NCBI GenBank assembly: GCA_964418645.1
Contig: CAYQME010000033.1
Location: 1 to 25,987 of the forward strand
Length of the DNA stretch: 25,987 nucleotides
Direction of reading: 5' to 3'
From: JAADHG01 sp964418645
Lineage (GTDB): Bacteria > Bacteroidota > Bacteroidia > Flavobacteriales > Flavobacteriaceae
Both the position numbers and the translations under genes were made by a program. This document shows, piece after piece, positions 7,800 to 17,020 of this stretch. Within the stretch, counting starts at the first letter, position 1. Every line of letters starts with the position of its first letter. The notes under the pieces are model-generated. The model ran no database searches, was not told the DNA's origin, and worked only from the letters and a program-made list of their open reading frames with translations.

Positions 7800-10700
7800 A
7801 TGTTAAAAAACTACTTAATCCTTTTGGGGTTCTGTTTTGGAATTTCAAATTTTATGAGTGCTCAGACAGTTTCTGGAACTGTAACTGATGACTCGTCTCT
7901 ACCTTTACCCGGAGTTACTATAGTTGTTAAAGGAACGACTACTGGGGCAGTAACGGATTTTGATGGAAATTACTCCATTGCTGCCAGTAATGGAGATGTG
8001 TTAGTGTTTTCTTTTGTAGGGTACGATACTCAAGAAGTTACTGTTGCGAGTACAGTTATTAATGTGACTATGCAAGCTGGTGTTACACTAGATGAAGTTG
8101 TGATTACTGGTCTAGCTACTTCTGTAAAGAGGACTAATGCAGCAAATGCGGTTGCTACGGTATCTGCGGATGAGTTGGCAGGACGAACACCTCCACAAAC
8201 ATTAGATGGAGCATTAGCTGGTAAGTTTAACGGTGCTTTAGTGACATCTAACTCTGGTTCTCCAGGAGGAGGCTTGTCGGTTAAGTTAAGAGGTATAACT
8301 TCTATTAATGGTAATTCTCAACCATTGTATATTATAGATGGTGTTTATATTGACAATAGCAGTACTTCGGGAGCTGGTTTAAATGCTGTTTCTGCAGCAG
8401 CCGGTGGAGGTAATGCATCGTCTCAAGATAATGCTACAAATAGAATTGCAGATATTAACCCTGAAGATATAGAGAGTGTTTCAATATTAAAAGGGGCATC
8501 TGCATCAGCCATTTACGGCTCACGTGGAGCTGCGGGTGTAATTATTATTACAACAAAGAAGGGGCGACAAGGTGAAACAGTAATCAATTTTTCTCAATCT
8601 AACGGTTGGAATGAAGCTATAAATTTACAAGGACAACGTAATTGGACGTCATCGTTAGCAGAAAGTCAATTTGGAGATGGTGCATTATTTACTGCGGCAG
8701 AATCTGCAGGAAAGTTGTTTGATTATGAAAAAGAACTCTTTGGAGAAAAAGGGTTTATCTCTAATACTACGGTTAGCATGTCAGGAGGTAATGAAAAGAC
8801 AACTTTTTTTGCTGGGATTACACGTAATCAAGAAGATGGCATTGTTAAAAGAACAGGGTATGATAAATCGTCTATTAGATTAAATTTAGATCATAAATTC
8901 ACAGATAATATTAAATTTTCTTTAACCACAAATTATATTAATTCTTCGGCTGATAGAGGCTTCTTTAATAATGACAATAGTGGTACAACTCTAGGCGTTG
9001 CTTTGGCAACAGGGGTGCGTCCTTGGGATGATTTATTTCCTGATGCAAACGGGAATTATCCAGATGCTCCACATGGAGCTTCGAATCCGCTACAAACACG
9101 AGATTTAATGACAAATAATGAACGTACAGTTAGATTCATTACTGGAGGGACATTAGATATAAATTTATTAAGGACCGATAATCAAAGCTTAAAGTTTACG
9201 GCTAAAGCAGGCGTTGATCATTATACGTTTACAAGTAAAGTGATTTTCCCTAAAGAGTTACAATTTATGAGACCAGACCAAGGTGGTGTAAATGGGTTAT
9301 CTGCAATAACCACCACAACGAATACTAATTCTAATTATTCTGCTTTTTTAGTTCATAATTATACAACTGACAATAGTTTAAGTTTTACAACTCAAGCAGG
9401 GGTAACTAATGAACAATTTTCTCGAAATGTAGTTAGTGTTACTGCTACAGACTTAATTGCCTCTGAAACAAATGTTGATCAAGCTGCAAATATAAATTCA
9501 AATCAAGCAAGATTAGAACAAGAAGATTTTGGTTTTTTTGCCCAAGAAGAGTTTAATTTTCAAGATAAATTAATAGCAACTATTGGTGTTAGAGGTGATA
9601 AATCGACCAATAATGGGGATATTAATGAATTCTTTTATTATCCTAAGGGCTCACTAGCTGTTAATTTAAGTAATTTTGATTTTTGGGGAAGTAGTGATGC
9701 TGTAAACAGATTTAAAGTTCGGGGAGCTTATGGAGAAGCAGGAACATTTGCCGCATTTGGTTCTTTGTTTACTATTTTAGGAAATACGCTAATAGATAAT
9801 AATGTAGGTATTATTGTTCCTACAACAAGAGGAAATCCTAATATTTCTCCTGAAAGACAAAAAGAATTTGAAATAGGTTTTGATGCTGGATTTTTAAATA
9901 ACCGTGTTACACTAGAATTTACATATTATAAGAAAAAAGTAGAAGATTTACTGTTACAAGCTAATATAGAACCTTCAACTGGTTTTGGAAGAGAGTGGGT
10001 AAATGCTGGTGAACTTGAAAATAGAGGGGTTGAGATAGGTGTAAACATAAATGCTTTTGATTCTGATAATTTTTCCTGGAATTCTAATATAAGTTGGTAT
10101 ACCAATGAATCTGAAATGACTAAATTAAATGTTCCTACTTTTAATCTAGGAGGTTTTGGAAATAGTTTAGGGCAATTCCAAATTGAAGAAGGGAAAAGTG
10201 TAACACAAATTGTAGGAACAACTGGACCTGGAACTCCAGTAAGTGTACTAGGAGATGCAGAACCAGATTTTCAAATGTCTTTTGTGAATGATTTAAGATA
10301 TAAGGATTTTACATTATCATTTTTATGGCATTGGAAAAAGGGAGGNNNNNNNNNNNNNNNNNNNNNNNNNNNNNNNNNNNNNNNNNNNNNNNNNNNNNNN
10401 NNNNNNNNNNNNNNNNNNNNNNNNNNNNNNNNNNNNNNNNNNNNNATTTAAGATATAAGGATTTTACATTATCATTTTTATGGCATTGGAAAAAGGGAGG
10501 GGATAATATTAATTTAACAAAACTGTTATCAGATTTTGGTGGCACAAGTGCCGATTTTGATGATTTTGATTTTGATCCTAACATTAATAATGGAACTTTT
10601 AGAATTAACAATGGTCTTTTTGCTGGTAATGCTAGACCTTTTGTAGAGGATGCATCCTATTTAAGATTAAGAGAAGTTGGATTGTTTTATACAATCCCAT

Positions 10701-10906
10701 CAGAAACCTTAAAGAACTGGTTTGATGGTACTGTATCTAATGTTAGATTAGGTTTTTCTGGACATAATCTAATCAATATTTTTGATTATAATAGTTATGA
10801 TCCTGAAGTTTCTAACTTTGGAGGGAATGGCTTATCGACAGGTGTTGAGGTAACTCCTTTTCCATCTTCTAAAAGATATATGTTCCAATTATCAGTTCAA
10901 TTTTAA
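7800..10906 (+). CDS. SusC/RagA-family TonB-linked receptor, interrupted by an assembly gap
   Basis: Outer-membrane transporter of the SusC type, which works with the SusD-like lipoprotein encoded next. Signal peptide (residues 1-21, cut after MSA), carboxypeptidase-regulatory-like domain (23-100), then the SusC plug with LRGITSINGNSQPLYIIDGV, the IESVSILKGASASAIYGSRG segment and GVIIITTKKG, then the barrel ending in an aromatic residue (RYMFQLSVQF). The reading frame runs from 7800 to 10345, meets 100 Ns, and resumes at 10501 in another frame. An exact 55-base copy of the sequence before the Ns follows them. Deleting 155 bases (Ns plus one copy) joins both halves in frame through WHWKKGGDNINLTKLL, the usual SusC sequence at this place, giving 983 residues, a normal family length. 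I therefore regard the gene as intact. Substrate unknown; no carbohydrate-active enzyme lies nearby. Confidence 0.92.
10291..10345 (+). repeat. 55-base contig-end duplicate, left copy
   Basis: These 55 bases inside the SusC gene (start ATTTAAGATATAAGG, end GGAAAAAGGGAGG) recur without a mismatch at 10446-10500, immediately after the run of Ns. This is best explained as an unmerged overlap between two contigs. Confidence 0.95.
10346..10445. other. Assembly gap of 100 Ns
   Basis: A run of exactly 100 unknown bases, a common placeholder length in scaffolds, flanked by identical 55-base sequences. The flanks and the reading frame suggest that no sequence is really missing. Confidence 0.97.
10446..10500 (+). 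repeat. 55-base contig-end duplicate, right copy
   Basis: Exact copy of 10291-10345. Only this copy continues in frame into the C-terminal part of the SusC protein (DNINLTKLLSDFGG). Confidence 0.95.
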
Positions 10907-10924
10907 TATTTAAACACAGAAAAG

Positions 10925-12232
10925 ATGAAAATTACAATAAAATTTAAGATAATAATTTTAACCATCGGTTTTTTAGCGTTTACATCGTGTACGTTAGATG
11001 GTGGTGAAAGTTTAAATGGAGCGAGTACTTCTTCAATTTCAGAAGATTTATCGAGAGGAGAATTGCCACAAGCTATTTCTGGTATATTATCAGACATGAG
11101 ATTTCGCTTAAATACTCAGGTAGATGTACAAAGTATTTTAGGGAGAGAGTATTATTACTTCACTAGTTCCGATCCCCGTTTTGAAGGTGATGTAGTCACA
11201 GGGAATATGGACGACCAAACGTTTTACACAACTCAAGCATGGGGATCCAGATATTCAGCTATTAAAGAGATTAATTTAGCTTTGACAGGATTAGCAAACA
11301 CAACTTCAGACTTTTCAGCAGCCGAGATTGCTGCTACCAGAGGAGTATTGAATACTTTAAAGGCACATGAATTATTAATGGTATCTAATAACCAATATAC
11401 CAATGGGATTAGAATTGATGTGTCTGATACTGATAATTTGGGGCCATTTGTTGGATATGATGAAGCATTAAGTGCAATAGCTAGTCTTCTTTCAGAAGCA
11501 GCAACCGATTTAGCTTCTGGAGGGTCAAGCTTACCTTTTAATTTAACATCTGGGTATGCAGGTTTTGATACTCCAGTGGGTTTTTTACAATTTAATAAGG
11601 CGTTAACTGCAAGAGTTGAAGCTTATAGAGGTAATTATTCAGCTGTTTTAGCTGCTTTAGGAAGCTCTTTTATGGATATGGCTGGAGACCTGAAAACGGG
11701 TGTATACCATACCTTTTCTTTAACAGGGGCCGATTTAGCAAATCCTCTTTTTATAGCACTAAATCAAGAAGCAAATGTTAGAGTAGCGCATTCAAGTTTT
11801 TTAACAGATGCTGAAGCTGGAGATTTAAGAACTAATAAGGTAGTACTAAGAGATACGCCTAGAGAGGCCTCTGGTTTAGTTGGTACTCATGATGTTTGGA
11901 TTTATCAATCACTTATAGATAATGTACCAATTATTAGAAATGAAGAGTTGATTTTATTATTTGCAGAAGCTAATATGGTTACTAATCCAACAGATGCTGT
12001 AACTGCTCTTAATGTGGTTAGAAATGCTGCTGGATTACCTGATTACGCAGGAGCCTTAACACCTAGTGCATTAGAAGATGAAATGTTAACGCAAAGACGC
12101 TATTCTTTATTTGGAGAAAGTCATAGATGGGTTGACATGAGACGATTTGGAAGACTTAGTGAATTGCCTAACGATAGACCTGGAGATATGGTCCCTTCAA
12201 CAATACCTATTCCGAGAGATGAAAATCAATAA
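10925..12232 (+). CDS. SusD/RagB-family outer-membrane lipoprotein
   Basis: Cell-surface nutrient-binding lipoprotein that caps a SusC-type transporter. The 435-residue protein starts with a lipoprotein signal peptide (MKITIKFKIIILTIGFLAFTSC; lipidated cysteine C22). Helical TPR-like segments follow, such as EINLALTGLAN and LNTLKAHELLMVSNNQY. The C-terminal part holds the family's usual landmarks: IIRNEELILLFAEANM, ALNVVRNAAGLP and the closing RRYSLFGESHRWVDMRRFGRL. It begins 18 bases after the SusC stop, so the two form one operon, which ends at a strong terminator. Length is at the short end for the family. Ligand residues cannot be inferred, and no hydrolase gene accompanies the pair. Confidence 0.92.
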   Translation: MKITIKFKIIILTIGFLAFTSCTLDGGESLNGASTSSISEDLSRGELPQAISGILSDMRFRLNTQVDVQSILGREYYYFTSSDPRFEGDVVTGNMDDQTFYTTQAWGSRYSAIKEINLALTGLANTTSDFSAAEIAATRGVLNTLKAHELLMVSNNQYTNGIRIDVSDTDNLGPFVGYDEALSAIASLLSEAATDLASGGSSLPFNLTSGYAGFDTPVGFLQFNKALTARVEAYRGNYSAVLAALGSSFMDMAGDLKTGVYHTFSLTGADLANPLFIALNQEANVRVAHSSFLTDAEAGDLRTNKVVLRDTPREASGLVGTHDVWIYQSLIDNVPIIRNEELILLFAEANMVTNPTDAVTALNVVRNAAGLPDYAGALTPSALEDEMLTQRRYSLFGESHRWVDMRRFGRLSELPNDRPGDMVPSTIPIPRDENQ

Positions 12233-12251
12233 AAATTAAGTTAACTATTAT

Positions 12252-12287
12252 AAAAAAACTCCTCAACATTTGTTGAGGAGTTTTTTT
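12252..12287. terminator. Bidirectional terminator between susD-like and RND genes
   Basis: A 10-bp GC-containing stem (CTCCTCAACA 12259-12268, TGTTGAGGAG 12271-12280) is flanked by seven As on the left and seven Ts on the right. It therefore ends in a U-run on either strand. It sits between the convergent SusD-like gene (stop 12232) and RND pump gene (stop 12316) and can serve both. Confidence 0.92.
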
Positions 12288-12315
12288 ATATCTGATATAA
12301 CTTAAAGATTATTTA

Positions 12316-15300
12316 TTACTTTTCAATTGCCAGTTCAGTAGAGGTCTTTTGGCGTAACCACACCTTAAATCTAGTTACTAAATAGAACAGTACAGGAACG
12401 ACAATTAACGTTAAAAAAGTTGCGATAAATAAACCGTAAATAACGGTCCAAGCTAAAGGCCCCCAGAAAATAACATTATCTCCACCAACGTAAATATTAG
12501 CGTCAAAATTACTAAATAGAGTAAAGAAATTAATATTTAACCCAGTAGCTAATGGTATTAATCCTAAAATCGTAGTGATTGCGGTTAACAACACTGGGCG
12601 TAAACGCGCTTTCCCACCTGTTACAATAGCTTCTAATAATTCATCATTTTCCAAATAGGCAGTGTCATCTAGATTACGCGCAACCTTTTTTCTATCAATA
12701 AGTAATTGTGTATAATCCAGAAGAACGACACCATTATTTACAACAATACCTGCGAGAGAAATAATTCCCATCATGGTCATCATAATCACAAATGAACTTC
12801 CTGTTGCAACAATACCTCCAAAAACACCAATAAGACTCAGGAAAATAGCGAGCATTATTATTCCTGGTTTTGAAACGGAATTGAACTGAAAAATTAAAAT
12901 AAAGAAAATGAGTCCTAAACCTGTGAAAAAGGCACCCATTAGAAAGGTCATTTGTTTGTTTTGTTCTTTAATTTCTCCTGTGTAATTTATATTAACAGCA
13001 TCAGATTTTTCAGTAAAACTCTGCATATCGTTTTGAATTTGAGCTACAATAGCCGCAGCATTACCTCCAGGAGTTAAAGCAGAATATAAGGTAACTACAC
13101 GCTTAACGTCTTTGTGTTTTATGGCACTAAAACCAGAAGTGTTATTTTGCTTAGCAACGGCAGACACAGGAATTTCCTTAATTTTCCCTGTGGCTTGATC
13201 TCTAAACGTGATTTTCTGATTAAAAATGGCACTAGTATTATATCTATTTTCTTCATTAAAGCGCACATAAATATCATAATCTTCACCACCTTCTTTATAA
13301 ATACCTGCTTTAGCTCCAAAAATGGAATTACGGAGTTGTTGCCCAACTTGTCCTGCTGTAACACCGAGTTCTCCTGCCTTTTTACGATCCACATGTACTT
13401 GCATTGAAGGTTTAGATTTATTAACATCTATTTTTAACTCTTCAATTCCTTGAATATTTTTAGAATTGATAAAATCCTTCATTTTTTCAGCAGTTGCAAT
13501 TAATTCAGCATAATCAGTTCCTTCTAACTCTATATTGACTGGGTATCCTGCAGAAGGACCCATATTATCTTTTTCAACCGAAATCGTAACACCAGGATAA
13601 ACATCTTTTAACGCGTCTTGTATTTTTTTAAGAAGTTCGTTACTGTCTTCTCCTCTTCTCAATTTAAATTCACGCATTGAAGCTGTAATTTTTCCGCGAT
13701 GTGGCATTTCAGCTGCTGAACCACCATCAGTTTGTGGGTTTCCTGCACCTTCTCCTACTTGTGAGACTGCACTTTCGGTTAGAAAATTATAATCCCCATC
13801 TTTATAAGAGTCTTGATTAATAATATCATAAACACGCTCTTCAATGTCTTTAGTAATAGCATTGGTTTTTTTAATATCGGTACCTTCAGGATATTCTATA
13901 TAAACAATAATTTGATTTGGTATATTACTTGGGAAGAATTCTATTTTAGTACGTTGGCTACCTACTGATGCTCCAAAGCCAATAAATGCAATTATTAGTA
14001 AAACAAATGTCCCAATAGAAATTAATATCGGTTTTTTCCCGCTCAAAGATGCACGTATTATCCGTTCATAAAAACGTTCTAATCTTGGAAGGGTTTTTGT
14101 TTGAAAGTGATTTGCCCATTTTCGTAAAAACAAGCGATATACCCAAAGCATAATTGCTGTAAATATCATAATGCTTCCAATAGCTCTGTATTCGCCTCCA
14201 ATTAACAAAATTAAAAATCCAATTGTAGCAACAACCAAAGAGATGATTACAATGCGCTTTAAAGGCATATTCTTATCTTCTGTAGTCATAAATTGTGAAA
14301 CTAAAACAGAGTTAAAGAAAATAGCGACAAATAATGATGATCCTAATACGACAGATAACGTTACTGGGAAATATATCATAAATTGGCCCATAACTCCTGG
14401 CCATAGCCCCAAAGGAATAAATGCTGCTACTGTGGTTGCTGTTGATATAATTATAGGAAAAGCGATTTCTCCTATTCCCTTTTTTGCGGCTTCAATACGA
14501 GGCATACCCTCACTCATTAAACGATAAACATTTTCTACCACAACAATACCATTATCTACTAGCATACCAAGCCCCATAATTAGCCCAAAAAGAATCATGG
14601 TATTCATAGTATAGCCTAAAGTATTTAAAATCATAAGAGACATAAACATAGACATTGGGATGGCGAACCCAACAAATAAGGCGTTTTTAAAGCCTAAAAA
14701 GAACATTAATACGGTAACTACTAAAATAATCCCAAAAATGATGTTGTTTACCAAATCATCAACCTGACCAATAGTTTTTGAGGATTGGTCATTCGCAATA
14801 GTCACTTTTAGATCTGGAGGGAATACATTGGCGATGGCATTATGTACAATAATCTGAATTTGCTCTGCGGCTGCAACCATATTTTTCCCAGCACGTTTTT
14901 TTACATCGAGCATCACAACAGGAGCCCCAAATTCTCTTGCATATGTGGTTTTGTCTTCATCTTTAAAGGTTACTTCTGCAACATCTCTAAGATAAATGGA
15001 ACTTCCTTTCTCTGATTTTACAACAAAGTTTTCCAATTCTTTAGGCGATTCAATTTCTCCTATAATCCTAATGGTACGGCGTTGTCCGCTTGTAATTAAG
15101 TTACCTGCAGACATGGTCATGTTTTCTCTGTTAATCGTGTTAATGATATCGTCAAAACTTACTTGAGCAGCCATCATTTTGTAAATATCTACAGCAACTT
15201 CTACTTCTTTGTCTTGAGCACCACGAATATCTACTTGCTTTATTTCTTGAAGTCCTTCAATTTCGTCTTCAAGATATTCACCAAACTCTTTCAACTTATC

Positions 15301-15798
15301 TACTGGGTAATCTCCAGAGATGTTAATGTTAAGTATTGGAATTTCTTCAGACATACTTAAATCAAACACATTTGGTTCTACTTTGGCATTATTAAATGTT
15401 GGCCAATCTTCACTAGATGTTTCAGAATCAACTTCATCTTTTACTTTTTGTTTGGCGGCTTCAACGCTTATATTTTCATCAAATTCTACAACCACCATGG
15501 AATAATCTTCCTGAGATGTAGAGGTTATTTCAACCACATTACTTACCGTTTTTAACTTATCCTCAATAGGATCGGTAATTAGTTTTTCAATGTCTTCAGC
15601 AGTATTCCCAGGATAGATAGAGCTAATGTAAATTTTGGTTTCTTTTATTTCTGGAAAGTTTTCTCTGGGCATGCTAAAATAAGCTCCAGTTCCAAGAACA
15701 AATATTACCGCAATTAACACATACATTGTTGTTTTATTGTTGATAGCCCAAGACGATAACCCAAACTCTTTATGTACTTTTTTTTCTTTTTTGGTCAT
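12316..15798 (-). CDS. RND-family efflux pump, inner-membrane permease
   Basis: The 1160-residue proton-driven pump of a tripartite exporter. It shows the RND layout: TM1 near residues 24-45, a large periplasmic porter domain, TM2-TM6, a second periplasmic loop, then TM8-TM12. Recognisable pieces are YFSMPRENFPEI after TM1, a TM4 motif GLGMLVDNGIVVVENVYR, and a TM10 motif ISLAGIVVNNGVVLLDY. By motif alignment to AcrB, the two adjacent TM4 aspartates are D415 and N416, and the TM10 lysine is replaced by N1021; this pattern belongs to a distinct HAE1-like subset and gives no clear drug or metal substrate. The ATG follows the fusion-protein stop by 12 bases. It is the last gene of the tetR operon, ending toward a bidirectional terminator. 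Confidence 0.93.
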   Translation of the reverse strand: MTKKEKKVHKEFGLSSWAINNKTTMYVLIAVIFVLGTGAYFSMPRENFPEIKETKIYISSIYPGNTAEDIEKLITDPIEDKLKTVSNVVEITSTSQEDYSMVVVEFDENISVEAAKQKVKDEVDSETSSEDWPTFNNAKVEPNVFDLSMSEEIPILNINISGDYPVDKLKEFGEYLEDEIEGLQEIKQVDIRGAQDKEVEVAVDIYKMMAAQVSFDDIINTINRENMTMSAGNLITSGQRRTIRIIGEIESPKELENFVVKSEKGSSIYLRDVAEVTFKDEDKTTYAREFGAPVVMLDVKKRAGKNMVAAAEQIQIIVHNAIANVFPPDLKVTIANDQSSKTIGQVDDLVNNIIFGIILVVTVLMFFLGFKNALFVGFAIPMSMFMSLMILNTLGYTMNTMILFGLIMGLGMLVDNGIVVVENVYRLMSEGMPRIEAAKKGIGEIAFPIIISTATTVAAFIPLGLWPGVMGQFMIYFPVTLSVVLGSSLFVAIFFNSVLVSQFMTTEDKNMPLKRIVIISLVVATIGFLILLIGGEYRAIGSIMIFTAIMLWVYRLFLRKWANHFQTKTLPRLERFYERIIRASLSGKKPILISIGTFVLLIIAFIGFGASVGSQRTKIEFFPSNIPNQIIVYIEYPEGTDIKKTNAITKDIEERVYDIINQDSYKDGDYNFLTESAVSQVGEGAGNPQTDGGSAAEMPHRGKITASMREFKLRRGEDSNELLKKIQDALKDVYPGVTISVEKDNMGPSAGYPVNIELEGTDYAELIATAEKMKDFINSKNIQGIEELKIDVNKSKPSMQVHVDRKKAGELGVTAGQVGQQLRNSIFGAKAGIYKEGGEDYDIYVRFNEENRYNTSAIFNQKITFRDQATGKIKEIPVSAVAKQNNTSGFSAIKHKDVKRVVTLYSALTPGGNAAAIVAQIQNDMQSFTEKSDAVNINYTGEIKEQNKQMTFLMGAFFTGLGLIFFILIFQFNSVSKPGIIMLAIFLSLIGVFGGIVATGSSFVIMMTMMGIISLAGIVVNNGVVLLDYTQLLIDRKKVARNLDDTAYLENDELLEAIVTGGKARLRPVLLTAITTILGLIPLATGLNINFFTLFSNFDANIYVGGDNVIFWGPLAWTVIYGLFIATFLTLIVVPVLFYLVTRFKVWLRQKTSTELAIEK

Positions 15799-15810
15799 TT
15801 TCTAAAATTT

Positions 15811-16998
15811 TTAGTTGGCAGAGTTTGTTTTTTCAACCTTAAGAATTTTCACTTCTTGTCCATCTTTAACACTTCTTGCGCCTTCATTAATAATTTCATT
15901 GCCGTGTAGCAAACCAGAAAGTACTTCTATGTAGTCCCCTTGTGTTTTCCCTGTTTTAATAATTACACGTTGTGCTTTAGCTTTATTATTGTCTTTATTA
16001 ATTATTGTATAAACATACTGTTGTCCCTGAGCATTTTCAGATATAACATTTTGAGGTATTAGCATTGCTTTTGGATTTGTATAGTCGTTTATTTTAAGTT
16101 TTGCTGTAAGGTTTGGTTTAATGGATTTATCTTTATTAGGTACAGGAACTTCAATTTTAAAAGTTCGGTTTGCAGGATTAATAAAATTTCCTGATTGGCG
16201 TATTTTAGCATCCATTGTTTTTCCAAGAATTGGAAAATTTACCTGAACATCTTTTCCAGACACAACATTTGATATATAACGTTCTGGCACATCAACTTCT
16301 ATATACATGTTTTTTAGGTTCACAATTCTGAATAGTTGTGATTGTCCTGGTGCTACAACACTTCCTTGTTCGGTAATAACATCGTCTATAGTACCAGAAA
16401 AAGGAGCTCGAACAATTGTTTTATCAACTTGTTTTTGTAATTGATTAACTGCTTTTTGCTGAGATTGGTAACTTGATTTAGCTTGCAAATATTGAATTTC
16501 ACTTCCAATTTTTTGATTCCAAAGACGCTCCTGACGCTCAAAAGTAGTTTTTGCTAAATCTACTTGAATTTGCAATTGCGCTACTTGCTGGCTTAAACCA
16601 CCATCGTCAATTTTTCCTAAGACTTGTCCTTTAGAAACGTGTTGCCCTTCTTTTACATAAACATGAGAAAGAAATCCGGAGAATTCAGGATAAATAACCA
16701 AATTTTGTTTGGTGCTTACATTACCTTGTAGCTCTATATAGTGGTTAAAAACATCTTCATTAATGGCAAAAGTTGTTACTAATGGAATTTTTTCTTGAGG
16801 GTCTAATTCCTTAATTTTAGCTTCAAGTTGTTTGAGCTCTGAAGAAAGTTTTTGTTTTTCGATATCTAATTCGGATTTCTTTTTTCGAATTTGCTCCAAA
16901 TTATTGGCCGCTAGGATATCTTCTACAGATTGATTTTTATTTTCTCCACAAGAAGATAAAACGAGAGCCGTTATTAGTATTATGAATATATTTTTCAT
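15811..16998 (-). CDS. RND efflux periplasmic adaptor (membrane-fusion) lipoprotein
   Basis: Links the RND pump to the outer-membrane channel. I chose the ATG at 16998 (395 residues) because it gives a lipoprotein signal directly (MKNIFIILITALVLSSC, cysteine 17); the next upstream ATG at 17040 would lie inside the preceding gene and bury the signal. A coiled coil follows (LEQIRKKKSELDIEKQKL and on), then the barrel-sandwich/lipoyl halves (SGFLSHVYVKEGQHVSKGQVLGKID and IVRAPFSGTIDDVITEQGSVV) flanking an alpha-hairpin rich in Q and L, and the beta-barrel domain (MYIEVDVPERY, VQVNFPILG). Spacing is 22 bases to the upstream channel gene and 12 to the pump gene. Confidence 0.93.
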   Translation of the reverse strand: MKNIFIILITALVLSSCGENKNQSVEDILAANNLEQIRKKKSELDIEKQKLSSELKQLEAKIKELDPQEKIPLVTTFAINEDVFNHYIELQGNVSTKQNLVIYPEFSGFLSHVYVKEGQHVSKGQVLGKIDDGGLSQQVAQLQIQVDLAKTTFERQERLWNQKIGSEIQYLQAKSSYQSQQKAVNQLQKQVDKTIVRAPFSGTIDDVITEQGSVVAPGQSQLFRIVNLKNMYIEVDVPERYISNVVSGKDVQVNFPILGKTMDAKIRQSGNFINPANRTFKIEVPVPNKDKSIKPNLTAKLKINDYTNPKAMLIPQNVISENAQGQQYVYTIINKDNNKAKAQRVIIKTGKTQGDYIEVLSGLLHGNEIINEGARSVKDGQEVKILKVEKTNSAN

Positions 16999-17020
16999 GA
17001 GTCTTTTATTTTTTAACTGA

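Noticed and set aside
10309..10611. Minus-strand 100-residue ORF through the gap
   Set aside because: It includes the Ns and is antisense to SusC coding sequence.
10325..10906. Separate 193-residue plus-strand ORF across the Ns
   Set aside because: It is the C-terminal end of the SusC gene shifted out of frame by the gap; the start is artificial.
13114..13427. Pair of overlapping ORFs of about 100 codons on both strands within the RND pump gene
   Set aside because: Both lie wholly inside the pump coding sequence in other frames and show no domain or start context.
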